DNA from: Streptomyces hundungensis
Lineage (GTDB): Bacteria > Actinomycetota > Actinomycetes > Streptomycetales > Streptomycetaceae
DNA length: 64,000 nt
Assembly: GCF_003627815.1 (NCBI RefSeq)
Contig: NZ_CP032698.1
Location: 8,246,001-8,310,000, forward strand
Direction: 5' to 3'
Shown here: positions 36,469-49,251 of the stretch, piece by piece
Position numbering within the stretch: the stretch's first letter is position 1
Layout of the letters: each line of letters opens with the position of its first letter
Notes under the pieces: generated by a model
The model's database searches: none
The model's input: the letters and a program-made list of their open reading frames with translations, nothing else
What the model was told of the DNA's origin: nothing
Position numbers and translations under genes: made by a program

Positions 36469-37056
36469 ATGTCCGATGTCTCGATCGTCATCGCGTCGCA
36501 TTCCGGCTACGGCCACACCGCGCAGATCGCCGCAGCCGTCGCCGACGGCGCGCGCTCCATCGCGGAGACCGTCGTCCACCGCGTCGACGTCGCCGTGCTC
36601 GGTGACGCCGACTGGGAGCTGATGGACGCCGCCGACGCCATCATCTTCGGTACCCCCACTTACATGGGCACCGCCTCTGGGGCGTTCCACGCCTTCGCCG
36701 AGGCCACCAGCAAGCGGTGGATGACCCGAGCCTGGAGCGACAAGCTCGCGGCGGGATTCACCAACTCCGGCTCCATGAGCGGCGACAAGCTGCACACCCT
36801 GCAATACCTGGCGCTCCTGGCGGCCCAGCACGGCATGGTCTGGGTGAGCCTGGGCCTCCTGCCGGGCTGGAACACCACCACATCCAGCCCCCAGGACGAC
36901 AACCGCCTCGGCTTCTACCTCGGCGCCGGCGCACAGAGCTTCAACGACACACCCGACGTCCACGACGCGGACCTGAACACCGCCCGCCACCTCGGCCGCC
37001 GCGTCGCCGAGCACACCCGCATCCACCGCGCCGGACTGACTGCAATAGCGCACTGA
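36469..37056 (+). CDS. Flavodoxin-fold NAD(P)H-dependent reductase (WrbA/FMN reductase-like)
   Basis: 195 residues, ATG at 36469 after GGGGAGGA. The FMN phosphate loop SHSGYGHTAQIA near residue 11, GTPTYMGTASGAF and TNSGSMSGDKLHTL are the landmarks of WrbA-like and NADPH-dependent FMN reductases. Likely a two-electron quinone reductase in the cytoplasm protecting from redox cycling, controlled by the divergent TetR protein. Confidence 0.87.
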   Translation: MSDVSIVIASHSGYGHTAQIAAAVADGARSIAETVVHRVDVAVLGDADWELMDAADAIIFGTPTYMGTASGAFHAFAEATSKRWMTRAWSDKLAAGFTNSGSMSGDKLHTLQYLALLAAQHGMVWVSLGLLPGWNTTTSSPQDDNRLGFYLGAGAQSFNDTPDVHDADLNTARHLGRRVAEHTRIHRAGLTAIAH

Positions 37057-40009
<2,953 letters not shown>

Positions 40010-40034
40010 CCTGGCCGCCCCTCGGTGACCGCGC

Positions 40035-40082
40035 CCGGGGGCGGCCCACCTCACCTCCGGGTCGGAGGCGGGCCGCCCCCGG
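40035..40082. terminator. Bidirectional terminator between convergent genes
   Basis: Arms CCGGGGGCGGCCC (40035-40047) and GGGCCGCCCCCGG (40070-40082) are perfect 13-bp complements. The loop contains a second short stem (CCTCC/GGAGG). It sits between the xylanase stop and the end of the minus-strand gene, whose last codons it overlaps. Confidence 0.75.
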
Positions 40083-40899
40083 TCGTGTCCGCGGGGAATC
40101 CTCCCTGGACCGCGAGGGGGCCGCCCGGGGCGTGCGCGTCGACGTGGTAGGTGTCGGCGGTGGTGCTGCGCGCGCCCGGGGCGTGGTTGTACTGGGCGGC
40201 GAACTCGTGCTGTCCGGGCGGCACGGTGCGGCCCGGCTTGAGTACCCAGCGGTACACCAGCGCGCCGCCGGCTTCCTCGACGGTGGCGGTGAAGGCGTCG
40301 CCCGGCAGGGTCCGCCAGGTGCCGGTGTTCCGTACGCCGCCCGTCTGCGCGATGCGCACTTCCACCGTGAGCGAGTCGAGCGGCTGGGCCGTCCTGAGGG
40401 TGAGGTCGCTCTCGGCCCAGTAGACGTTGTTGTGCGAGCCCATCGAGCCCTGCGACCACAGCGGTCCCTGCTGGGCCCGGCCGGCGGGCGGCGGAGTCGG
40501 GTGCGAACTGGCGCGGGGGGCCGGGGCGCCCTGGGGCGGGTCGGTGGTGGGCGTTGCGGTCTTACCGGCAGTCGGCGCCGAGGCCGAGGGCGTCGGACGC
40601 GTGGTGGCGGACGGGGCGGGGGATGCGGACGGGGCGGACGAAGGCGGAGCCGCGGGAGCACTGTCCGACGGCGAGGGGCCTCCGACGATGCCGGCGACGG
40701 CCACCCCGCCGGTCGCCAGGATGCCGGCCGTCACGAGACCGGCGAGCGCGGCCTTGGGCCGCGACCTCGCGATCGACGGAGTGCGGTGCCGGACGGGCGC
40801 GCCGAGCACGCCGCGCTCCACCCGCGCCAGCATCTTCGCGCGGTCGGGTTGGTGGGACTCGGCGGCCTCGCGCAGCCGTCGACTGATCTCCTCGTTCAC
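40051..40899 (-). CDS. Membrane protein paired with the ECF sigma factor (putative anti-sigma)
   Basis: 282 residues. GTG at 40899 overlaps the sigma-factor stop by 4 bases and has GGAGGAGGG upstream. Residues 1-50 are a small cytoplasmic, charged helical region (MNEEISRRLREAAESHQPD), then one transmembrane helix (about 53-73), a Pro/Ser/Thr-rich extracytoplasmic stretch (75-140), and a beta-rich C-terminal domain outside the membrane. No ZAS His-Cys motif is present. Coupled translation with a sigma factor and the one-pass topology suggest an anti-sigma factor or signal relay; the evidence is positional. Confidence 0.75.
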   Translation of the reverse strand: MNEEISRRLREAAESHQPDRAKMLARVERGVLGAPVRHRTPSIARSRPKAALAGLVTAGILATGGVAVAGIVGGPSPSDSAPAAPPSSAPSASPAPSATTRPTPSASAPTAGKTATPTTDPPQGAPAPRASSHPTPPPAGRAQQGPLWSQGSMGSHNNVYWAESDLTLRTAQPLDSLTVEVRIAQTGGVRNTGTWRTLPGDAFTATVEEAGGALVYRWVLKPGRTVPPGQHEFAAQYNHAPGARSTTADTYHVDAHAPGGPLAVQGGFPADTTGGGPPPTRR

Positions 40900-41486
40900 C
40901 GAGCCCTCCTCCCTTGTGCCAGCTCGCGGGCCGCGCGCAAACCGAGCGTCCGTTCCAGCTCGGCCATCGCCTTCGAGGTCTGGCTCTTCACCGTACCCAC
41001 CGATATGCCCAGTGCCATCGCGGTGTCCTTCTCCGACAGGTCGAAGGCGTGCCGCAGCACCACGCACGCCCTTTTGCGGAACGGCAGTCGGGCGAGCGCC
41101 GCACGCACGTCAAGGACGGCCGCCACGTCCGGTGGCTCGACCTCCACGGGACTACGGGACCAGAACAGCGCGACCCGGCGTCGCTCACGCACCGCGCTGC
41201 GGATCCGTTCCCGCGCCAGATTGGCCACCACTCCACGGGCGTAGGCGAGCGGATGGTGGGCCGTACGGAACCGGTCCCAGCGCTGCCACAGCGCGACCAG
41301 GGCATCCGCGGCGAGATCGTCGGCCGCGTCCGTCTCACCGGTCAGCAGATGGGCGAGACGGGACAGTTCGGCGTAGTGGCGTTCGAAGAAGTCGTGGAAC
41401 TCCGCGGACGCGTCATCGAGGAGCATCTCCCTCGGTCGCCCTCTCCCTGTGATGTGCGCGTTGACAGCCGGCTCGAGCGTAACCAT
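40896..41486 (-). CDS. ECF sigma factor (SigE-family type)
   Basis: About 196 residues from ATG at 41486; GTG at 41495 and ATG 63 bases further in are alternatives, and no ribosome site decides. Sigma region 2 spans LSRLAHLLTGETDAADDLA and LVALWQRWDRF. Region 4 is LPFRKRACVVLRHAFDLSEK, then TAMALGISVGTVKSQTSKAM. It probably drives its own operon and genes answering a cell-surface signal. It lies between two secreted polysaccharidase genes, but a role in their control is only inference. Confidence 0.9.
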   Translation of the reverse strand: MVTLEPAVNAHITGRGRPREMLLDDASAEFHDFFERHYAELSRLAHLLTGETDAADDLAADALVALWQRWDRFRTAHHPLAYARGVVANLARERIRSAVRERRRVALFWSRSPVEVEPPDVAAVLDVRAALARLPFRKRACVVLRHAFDLSEKDTAMALGISVGTVKSQTSKAMAELERTLGLRAARELAQGRRAR

Positions 41487-41785
41487 GTGGTTCACCGCGC
41501 CCGAACGATGATCGCCCCCCGGGGCACGGGAGTTGGGACGGCCGGTGGGTAGGGCACGCTCACCGAGAGAACGTCACCGGTCGGCCCGCTTCCGCGCCGC
41601 TGAGGGGGAGCGCCGTGGTTCGTCGTCCTCATACCTGTCCGTTCCCTAGTCCGACTCGTCGTTGCGCATCTCAGTGGCCACCGACGGCGAAAAGGTTGCC
41701 GCCCCGGCCCTCCTGCGGTTGTGACCATGGCCACAGTCGTGGGCGGGCCGCGGCACGCGCCGCGACCCGCCCACGAGCCGATCGG

Positions 41786-44434
41786 TCAGGAGAGGTCGCC
41801 GTACACCACGCCACGGCCGTAGCCGCCGACATAGACCCGGCCGTACACGTCGGGGTCGCCCTCGACGACGCTGATGGCGCTCCCTCCGAATTGATGCCGG
41901 TCGTCGTTGATCCGGACCCAGGTCGCGCCTGCGTCGGTGGAACGGAACAGCCCGCCGACGCCCTTCACCCTGCCACTCACATAGAGGGTTTGGTGGTCGG
42001 CGCCCGGAGCCGCCTTGCCGAATCCGACGGCGGTCGCCCGCTCGACACCACTCACGCTGGTGAAGCTCCTCCCCGCGTCGGTGGAGTGCCGGAGTCCATT
42101 GCCGGCGCCCGCGATCCACAGATCGCCGGCGATGCCCGGAACGGCCCTGAGCTGCCCGTCGCCCAGTCCGGTGGCATGGACGGTGAAGTGCCTCCCGCCG
42201 TCGGTACTGACGTACAGGGCGCCGCCGTTCAAGGCGTAGAAGGTGTTCGCCGCGGAGCGGTCGGCCACGACGGCGGTGTCCTTCGGCAGGCCGAGGACGC
42301 CGGTCCAGGAGGCGCCGCGGTTCGTCGAGACGAACGGCGTATGGCCGGTCGGGGTCCACACCACGGTGGAGCCGTCCGCCGACACCGACGCGGAACCGCC
42401 GCCCGCGTCGCCCACCGGCGCCGTCGCGAAGGGCGTCCAATTCGACCCACCGTCGGTCGAGTAGGCGCCGTGCTGCGCGTCGCCGAGGCCCCCCCGCACC
42501 ATGAACCGCGGCTCGCGCTGCGCGAAATCGATGCCCGTGGTGTTGGTGAACCGCGGCCCGGTGAACGCCTTGGCGGGGACCTTGGTCAGGTCGTCGTGCC
42601 GGAATCCGCCGACATCACCGAGCGCGCTGATCAGCGGCAGACCGGGAGGCTTGCTCAGTCCCAGCGCCACTGTCTCCTCCAGGCCCTTGGCCGGGACGGT
42701 CCAGTGCGTCGCCCGGCCGAGGTCCGCGGCCGTCACGTCGGTACTGCCCCACATCCCCGATCCGGTGCCGTACAGCACATGCCCGGAGTCGAAGGGGTCG
42801 ATGGCCAACGTGCCCATCCAGTGGCCGATGCCGGTTCCCACATAAGGCGCGGCGGAGTCGTCGCGCACCGAGGTCGCGCCGAGCGACTTCCAGGTGCTGC
42901 CAGCATCGGTCGACCGGTAGAGCTCGTCGGAGGGCCACCAGCGGTCCAGGGTGGTGACCATCACCGTGGCCGGGTGCTGCGGGTCGACCGCGAGGCCCGC
43001 GAAGCCGTAACCGCCGCTGGACGGCGAGATGTTCTTCCACGCCCCGGTGGCCGGAACGTACTTCCACACCGATCCGGCCGTCACACCGTTGGGGCCGGGC
43101 GTGTTGGTGTACGTCACATAGAGCGAACCGTCGCCGGACACCACACCGTGCTGCGGCAACTGCCCGGTCGGTCGGCCGGGTACGGCTTGCCAGGTGGTGC
43201 CGCCGTCGGTGGACCGGTACAGGGAGGTGGTCCTGTCCGCCACGCCTACGTAGATCGTGTTGCTGCCCGGCCGACCGAACGTCACGAAGGACAGACCGAC
43301 ACCACTGCTCGCACCGTCCTTGACCGGGAAGCCACCGACCTGACTCCACGTGGCGCCGTAGTCGGTACTGCGCCACAGACCGTTCTTGCGCGTGCCGAGG
43401 TACAGCGTGCGGTGGTCGGACGGATCGACCACGAGCCGCTCGCCCATCGACCGTCCGTCCTCGTTGCCGCCCAGCTTGAACGGCAGGCTTGTGCGCTGGA
43501 ACGTCCGTCCCTGATCGCTGGAGCGAAGGATCGCTCCATTGCCCGCCCACTCGTTGGTGTACGTGCCGCTCGCGAGGTACAGCCGGTTCGGATCGACCGG
43601 GTCGGTCGCCAGGCTCTCGATTCCGAGCAGATTCACATCGGCGTCACCGATCCAGTCGGTCAGCGAGGTCCACCGGCCGGACGCCGCGTCCCAGCAGTAC
43701 GCGCCGCCGATGTCGGTACGGGCGTACAACAAATCCTTGCGGGCGGGGTTGAAGACCAGCCCGGTGACGAATCCGCCGCCGACGATCTGGGCGTTGCGCC
43801 AGGTGTACCCGCTGCCGCCGGACGCTTTCACCAGCCTCCAGCGCTGGTTGGTGCTGCCCTGGTCGGCGTACTGGATGACAGGTACACCCTCGTCGCTCCC
43901 ACCACCCCACACGTCCAGCACCATGCCACTGCCGCGCGAGACGAACGCCACCGTTCCGTCGCCCACGTCCCGCAGCCGCCACTGCTGCGCGGCGGAACCG
44001 CGGTCGGTCTGCTGCTCGACGGCGGCGGCCGACCGGACAGAGGCCCCCCGCACTCCGACGACCTTGTGGGTGCCTCGGTTCTCCAACTCGTAGTAGCCGT
44101 CCGCCGTTGCTCTCAGCCGCCACTGCTGGCTCGTGGCACCGGCCGCGCGGCCCTCCTGGCGTATGCGGACGCCGTCCGAGGTGTCCGCCCCGGGCACGCC
44201 GAGCGCCTTGTCGCTGCGGACGGACACCAGCGTGTACCAGACGTCGGAATCCACCGTCGCGGCGTCCGAATCGGCCTGTACGAACAGAAGATAGGGGCCG
44301 ACCACGGCGGGCACGCCGACCGCCAGAACCAGCGTGCTCCAGCGCCGACGGTGGCGCCCGCGCGAGCGCCGCACACCACCGGCCACGTGGGCGCGCCGAC
44401 CGCGGCCGCCGGCCGTGGGGTCCGTCTCGTTCAT
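41786..44434 (-). CDS. GH74 xyloglucanase with N-terminal ricin-type lectin repeats
   Basis: 882 residues, ATG at 44434 after AAGGAG. A long basic N-terminus (RRSRGRHRRRWSTLVLAVGV) leads a signal/anchor helix at about 30-55. Residues 65-205 are a ricin-B-like domain (three QQWRLR/QRWRL boxes). Residues 215-882 form a double seven-bladed propeller typical of GH74, with repeated YRSTDGG.TW and SSDQGRTF motifs and GGGFVTGLVFNPARKDLLYA at the start. Two catalytic Asp are expected in early blade loops (RTDIGGAYCWD; TLAIDPFDSG). Hydrolyses the xyloglucan main chain outside the cell. In Streptomyces GH74 enzymes a C-terminal CBM2 is common; this one instead has a lectin at the front. Confidence 0.9.
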   Translation of the reverse strand: MNETDPTAGGRGRRAHVAGGVRRSRGRHRRRWSTLVLAVGVPAVVGPYLLFVQADSDAATVDSDVWYTLVSVRSDKALGVPGADTSDGVRIRQEGRAAGATSQQWRLRATADGYYELENRGTHKVVGVRGASVRSAAAVEQQTDRGSAAQQWRLRDVGDGTVAFVSRGSGMVLDVWGGGSDEGVPVIQYADQGSTNQRWRLVKASGGSGYTWRNAQIVGGGFVTGLVFNPARKDLLYARTDIGGAYCWDAASGRWTSLTDWIGDADVNLLGIESLATDPVDPNRLYLASGTYTNEWAGNGAILRSSDQGRTFQRTSLPFKLGGNEDGRSMGERLVVDPSDHRTLYLGTRKNGLWRSTDYGATWSQVGGFPVKDGASSGVGLSFVTFGRPGSNTIYVGVADRTTSLYRSTDGGTTWQAVPGRPTGQLPQHGVVSGDGSLYVTYTNTPGPNGVTAGSVWKYVPATGAWKNISPSSGGYGFAGLAVDPQHPATVMVTTLDRWWPSDELYRSTDAGSTWKSLGATSVRDDSAAPYVGTGIGHWMGTLAIDPFDSGHVLYGTGSGMWGSTDVTAADLGRATHWTVPAKGLEETVALGLSKPPGLPLISALGDVGGFRHDDLTKVPAKAFTGPRFTNTTGIDFAQREPRFMVRGGLGDAQHGAYSTDGGSNWTPFATAPVGDAGGGSASVSADGSTVVWTPTGHTPFVSTNRGASWTGVLGLPKDTAVVADRSAANTFYALNGGALYVSTDGGRHFTVHATGLGDGQLRAVPGIAGDLWIAGAGNGLRHSTDAGRSFTSVSGVERATAVGFGKAAPGADHQTLYVSGRVKGVGGLFRSTDAGATWVRINDDRHQFGGSAISVVEGDPDVYGRVYVGGYGRGVVYGDLS

Positions 44435-44896
44435 CGGTGTACTCCTTGCTTCGGTCCTGCCGGGCGTGCCTGTTCAGGCCTGGCGGTGCATCGCGGCAGG
44501 GGGCGTTGGGATCGGACGACGCGCGGATGCGGCCGCCGAGGGGTCGCCCGTCAGTTGCCACCGGTAGGGGAAAGGTTGCCGCGCGGGGCCAGTCATGACG
44601 TCGTCCTACGGAGCCTCGCGGGGGGCCTGCGACGACACCGTTCACGGGCTCGCCCGGTCAGGCAAGGCCAACGTTCGTGTCCGGGTGGAGGGGTGGCACA
44701 GGCGGCGACCCCTCGGGGGCTCAAGCCGCGCTCTCCGCGACGTTCGCCTTCAGCAGCTTCAGGACGGCAAGCCCGCCCCCGTCCGGGCCGCGGACGAGAA
44801 GGTCGCGGTCCCCGGGACGTAGTGCCGGGCCCCAGGAGGGTGGGGGGCTGTCACAACCCTCTCGGTCGCCGCCTTCCGAGCCGGATTCTCCGTCTA

Positions 44897-45267
44897 GTTC
44901 ACCAGCCTCGACAACATGGTCCGCCAGCTGAAGGTTGCTGAAGCTGCCGGCCGGCTCAACAGTAAGCTCCGGACCTACCTATGGCCGGGCGTCCTCGACA
45001 CTGACGAGGTCGGGCTACCAGCGGCTGGAGCGAGCCGAGGCCAACCTGGTGTCCCAGGTGATCTCGAAGCGGTATGAAAATGGCTCGATCATCCTGGCTT
45101 CGAACAAGACCTTCAGTGAATGGGGGCAGGTGTTCGGCGACGAAGTCCTCGTCACCGCCATCCTCGACCGTCTCCTGCACCACTGCGAAATCGTCTCCAT
45201 CAACGGCCCCAGCTACCGGCTCAAGGAGCGTCTCGCCGCCATCGAACGTGACAACATAGCGGTCTGA
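44897..45267 (+). pseudogene. IS21-family IstB helper ATPase remnant
   Basis: The frame reads FTSLDNMVRQLKVAEAAGRL, then NSKLRTYLWPGVLDTDEVG (Walker B region). One extra G near 45015 shifts the frame, and it continues YQRLERAEANLVSQVISKRY, then TFSEWGQVFGDEVLVTAILD, then RLLHHCEIVSINGPSYRLKE. This is the C-terminal half of IstB. The Walker A half and IstA are missing. Confidence 0.8.
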
Positions 45268-45753
45268 CTGACACCGGTCTCGTCAGGGATCGACCTCCAC
45301 GCCCCGGTCACAGAGGGAGGACGGGTGAAGGAGCCTGCCGACCTCCCGAGTCCACAGAACCTGGCACTGTAGGGCGTCGCCGCAGATGTCGTCCGCGTCG
45401 AAGTTCTCCATATCGGACGCGTCGTCATCGCCCGTCTTCGCCACCCCGTTGGACTAATGCGGATCCGAGGTGTCCTCGTCCTGGCCGAGGGTCTCGCGTC
45501 CGGACGAGCTCACGACGCCCTCGCCGTCGCCCGCTCTGTGGACATGCTCAAGCATCCCGGACCTGGTCATCGTCACCGGCTTTAAGGCCGCCGCGTCCGC
45601 AAGCTTGTTCCCGCCCGCGAGCATGGCAACTGCGTTATCGCCGCCAGGTGCGGCCTGGCCGAACACGGCTTCGCGCGCCCCAAAACCGCGGAGCCTCACC
45701 ACAGTCCGCACACATCCCTGCCGCGCCACCACGCTCCTGCATGTACCGCAGGA

Positions 45754-47391
45754 CAGCCTGCTGCCGAGGCCGCCGCGGACGGCGCCAAGGCCCGCGCTGC
45801 CGCAGCGCGTGCCAGCCAGGCCGATGCCCAGGCGCAGGAGGACGCCAGGCTCGCCAACTCGGCGGCCGCACAGGCTTTTGCCGACGCCGTCGCCGCGCGG
45901 AAGACTGCCGATGCGGCCGACGCGGAAGCAGCTCGTGCACGCGGTGCCGCCGCTGAAGCGGAGAACCATGCTGCGGCCGCCGCTGGGGCTGCCAGCCTGG
46001 CGGAGAAGGAAGCCGGCGTCGCGCAAGGTGCCGCGACCCAGGCCGCCAAGGATGCCGAGGACGCCGGCAAGTTGGCCGAGTCCGCAGAAAGCCACGCCAA
46101 GTCGGCAAAGGAATCGGCCGACAACGCGCTGGCGCTCGCCAACGAGGCGGACCAAGTCGCGCGCAAGGCGGAACAGGAACACATCGAACGCGAGCGCAAG
46201 GCCCGGGAAGAGGCAGCCGAGAAGGCCCATGAGAAGGGAACGCTGCCTGCGTTGACCGATCGGGACAGGGAGCTTCTCGAAGACAATGGGCTGGACCCGG
46301 ATGGATACGAGAAGCTTCGAGAGCTCGCAAACAAGAGCCTCCTTGACTTCATTGTCGAAATTGGTGGCGAGGTCCTCAAGGGACTCGTCGACTGGGACAA
46401 CATCGAGAAGGGCTACAAGGAGGGGAACATTGAGGCATGCGTCTGGGCCGCCGTCAACAACATCCCCTGGGCAAAAGCGGACCGGGTCGTCAAAAACCTC
46501 CCCGAGATTGCCAGGGCAATCAAGCGCCTTGCGGGCGTAGGCAAGCTACTTGACGAGTCGGCAGATGCCAAGCGGACGCTCAAAGAAGCCGAAAAGGTGA
46601 TTGAGGAGGCCAAGAAGAGCAAGATCGACCTCCCCAACTGCCCGGTGCCGAATAGTTTCATACCGGAAACGCCGGTCCTGATGGCAGACGGCACCTCGAA
46701 ATCGATCGCGAACATCCGGGTGGGACAGCAGGTCATTGCCTCCCAGCCGGAGACGGGGGAGACGGGACCTCGCGAGGTCACGCCAGTGATTGAAGGCGAG
46801 GGAAGAAAGAACCTCGTAAAAATCACCGTGGACACGGGCGGGGCATCGAGCAATGCGGTCGGAATGCTCACCGCGACCGACGGCCACCCCTTCTGGGTGG
46901 AGAACCAGCGCCGGTGGGTGGACGCCAAGGACCTGAAGACGGGGGACCGACTCCGCACACCCAGCGGTGAGCTCCGCAGTGTCGTCAACACCCGTGCGTG
47001 GACCGAGAGCCACAAGGTCTACAACCTTACGGTGGATGGCGTCCACACGTATTATGTTCTGGCGGGCGCTGCGGCAGTCCTGGTCCACAATGACGACGGT
47101 CCCGTCGACTTGAAGGGCAAGAGCGCGACTGTATGGCGGAGCGGCCCTTACAGGATCGACATCGAGGGATCGCCGAGCGGCGTGCAGATGCACTTCCAGG
47201 TGCGGATCAAGGGTGTGAAATCCAGCGATGCACCCAAGTATCATTTTAGTTCTGCCACGGGAGAGTTTGATGACATGCCAAAGAGCTTGTTGAAGGACCT
47301 CAAGAAGAACTATCCAGACTATACGAAGGGCCTCGCCAAGGGAATTAACGTATTCGAACGAGCGAAGCTTGGGTCCCTGGGTTGTCTGTGA
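45754..47391 (+). pseudogene. Polymorphic-toxin tail: Ala-rich coil, Hint-type domain and C-terminal toxin domain
   Basis: The frame is open from 45586 but has no usable start, and the recognisable protein begins abruptly at DGAKARAAAARASQADAQAQ, so the large N-terminal (export and ALF-repeat) part is absent. Order: alanine-rich coiled coil (about 45754-46240), a linker, a pretoxin Hint domain (about 46650-47090: NSFIPETPVLMADGTSKS, TATDGHPFWV, VHTYYVLAGAAAVLVHND), then a short 100-residue C-terminal domain (GKSATVWRSGPYRIDIEG; LLKDLKKNYPDYTKGLAKG) that is the expected toxin. In canonical Hint domains a Cys directly precedes NSF; here the nearest Cys is four residues earlier, so self-cleavage may be lost. 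The toxin fold is not recognised. A probable immunity gene follows. Confidence 0.75.
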
Positions 47392-47422
47392 AGTCACCGT
47401 CTCGCAGTGAAGGAGTCCTGTG

Positions 47423-47938
47423 ATGAAAATCAGTTGTGCGGCGGTACGTCGCCTCGGGCGTCACTTCGTGGCTGGTGTGCGAGCGTCGGACCGGGACGCC
47501 GACCTGGAGCCAGTGCTGTCAGCAGGATGGGTACTCGACGACGGTGCCAACTTGTTGGCAGCGTTCCGTGAGTCCTACTTCGGGAGGCGATCGGCCTTCG
47601 CTGATGTGGGGAGTTACGAATCGGCGGTAAACGGTCGAGGAATTCCCGATATGGATTTCGAGGAGCTGGGCCCTGAAAGCATCGAACTCCTGATGCGACG
47701 GGGCATCTCCTTTGCGTGGGATGCTCTTCACGCCGCTGCGGATCTACCCTGGAAGCCGTCACTATTGGCTCGTGTTTCCGTGGAGCCGACCATGATGGAC
47801 GCCAACATGTACACCGGCTACGTCACCTTCTTCTCGGCCGAGTTCGCAGAAGCGATGGGGATCGGCGAGGAAAATGACTTGCCAGGAATCCAGATTATCT
47901 TGGCCAGCGAAGACTGCGTGACCCCGCTGCCGGACTGA
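47423..47938 (+). CDS. Putative immunity protein for the upstream toxin tail
   Basis: 171 residues. ATG at 47423 with AAGGAG 7 bases upstream; it starts 32 bases after the toxin stop. No signal peptide or membrane segment. Slightly acidic (pI clearly below 6 by composition: ESIELL, EEND), as immunity proteins often are. No recognised domain. The call rests on position immediately behind a Hint-linked toxin and on compact acidic character. Confidence 0.6.
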   Translation: MKISCAAVRRLGRHFVAGVRASDRDADLEPVLSAGWVLDDGANLLAAFRESYFGRRSAFADVGSYESAVNGRGIPDMDFEELGPESIELLMRRGISFAWDALHAAADLPWKPSLLARVSVEPTMMDANMYTGYVTFFSAEFAEAMGIGEENDLPGIQIILASEDCVTPLPD

Positions 47939-48012
47939 TGGGCAACCAGAAGCCCCACCGGACACGGCTTGAGCGCTAGTGGTCGTCGCAACACCCCAGC
48001 TCAAGGGGTGCG

Positions 48013-48330
48013 ATGGACTTCAAGATCCCGGTGAGCCGGGGACCACGGGGCGGTGGCCGTCTGCTGCGTGAGCGGGAGGTATATCTCCAGCTCACGCAGC
48101 AGGGCTACAGCAATCGAGAGGCCGGCCGGATCGTCGGCATCCATTCGCGGACCGGCAAGCGGTGGCGGAACGGCTGGCACTCTCCGCCGACGGGGAAGCC
48201 GAAGCCTCCCATTACCGTGGAAGCTTTGGCGTCCGAGCCATCGCGGTATCTGCGCGAGGCGCATCCACATCGCCGACCGGCTGCGGGAGAATGCGTCCGT
48301 CCGGCAGGTCGCCTCGCCCGCGTCCAGTCC
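48013..48330 (+). pseudogene. IS30-family transposase N-terminal remnant
   Basis: Begins MDFKIPVSRGPRGGGRLLRE, then GYSNREAGRIVGIHSRTGKR with WRNG, the HTH opening of actinobacterial IS30 transposases. After SRYL (about 48253) the frame shifts (RIHIADRLRENASVRQVAS continues in another frame). The DDE core is missing. It interrupts the interval between the two toxin/immunity units. Confidence 0.75.
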
Positions 48331-48475
48331 AGCCGGGCCAAGGACTACGTGGGCGAGTTCAACGCGGCCCTCGCCCCCTGGCGGCGCGAGCCGGCCGTCC
48401 GCGAGTTCGTCCAGCGGGCCCGCAGAGAACTCGGCGTCGCTGCCTGAACCTCATCCAGTAGGCGGCTGAGGCTGG

Positions 48476-49249
48476 GTGGGCAGGCGGCGGAAGACGGAGC
48501 CAAGGCCAGGGCGGCAGCGGCACGGGCCAACGAGGGCCGACGCCCAGGCCCAGGCCGATGCCAAGGTTGCCCGACAGAGCGCCAACCAGGCCTACTCGGA
48601 CGCAGCAGCCGCACGCCAGGCAGCCAACCAGGCCGAGGCGGAAGCCGCCCGCGCCCGTGGCGCCGCAGCCGAAGCCGACCAGCACGCCTCCGCCGCCAGC
48701 AGCGCCGCCAACCTGGCCGAGAAGGAAGCCGCCGTCGCCCAGAGCGCGGCAACCCAGGCAGAAGAGGACGCCACCGCCGCGGGCAAACTCGCTGAATCAG
48801 CCCAAAAGCACACCAAGTCGGCGGAAGAGGCCTCCAAGAACGCCAACACGTACACCGAAGAGGCCGACAAAGCGGCACAGAAGGCCGAGGAGTACCAGCG
48901 CGAGCAGGAACGCAAGGAGCGCCAAGAGGCCGCCAAGGAGAAGGTAAAGGGCGACGGCTCCCAGGACGCGAAGGGGCAGGACATCAAGATCGTCATGCCC
49001 AACGTGGGCTCGAGCGGACTCGACGTCATCGGTCCTAATGGCGAATATGTTTACGTCGGCGGCGGCGCCAAGGCCCACAAGCCGTCAAAGTTCGGAACGG
49101 CACTGAAGATCAACAAGTACGCGGCCGATCAAGCCGGCGTGAAGGCCATCTACTACTTGGCTGACAATACGCCGCAGGCGGCTATTGACCAGGCTAAGAA
49201 AGTATTTGGAGAAGAAAATGTACACATCTTCACACTGCCGAGTTGCTAG
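48476..49249 (+). pseudogene. Second polymorphic-toxin tail: Ala-rich coil and C-terminal toxin domain
   Basis: The region from about 48485 again contains an AEDGAKARAAAARAN segment, in another frame, then after a frameshift near 48530 continues RADAQAQADAKVARQSANQA and a long Ala/Gln coil homologous to the one at 45754. It starts at nearly the same point, so the same truncation or cassette boundary is implied. Unlike the first unit there is no Hint domain. The coil leads through KEKVKGDGSQDAKG to an 85-residue end domain (GLDVIGPNGEYVYVGGGAKA; LKINKYAADQAGVKAIYYLA; FGEENVHIFTLPSC). The pattern D..G..Y...GG.AKA..P...G..LKINKYA is seen in C-terminal ends of other streptomycete toxins, but its activity is unknown to me. 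Confidence 0.7.
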
Positions 49250-49251
49250 TC

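Noticed and set aside
41615..44941. Very long + strand open frame (over 1100 codons)
   Set aside because: It is the antisense of the GH74 gene and flanks. Composition is Arg/Gly/His-rich with no domain, and the minus strand has a clear enzyme with signal peptide and ribosome site.
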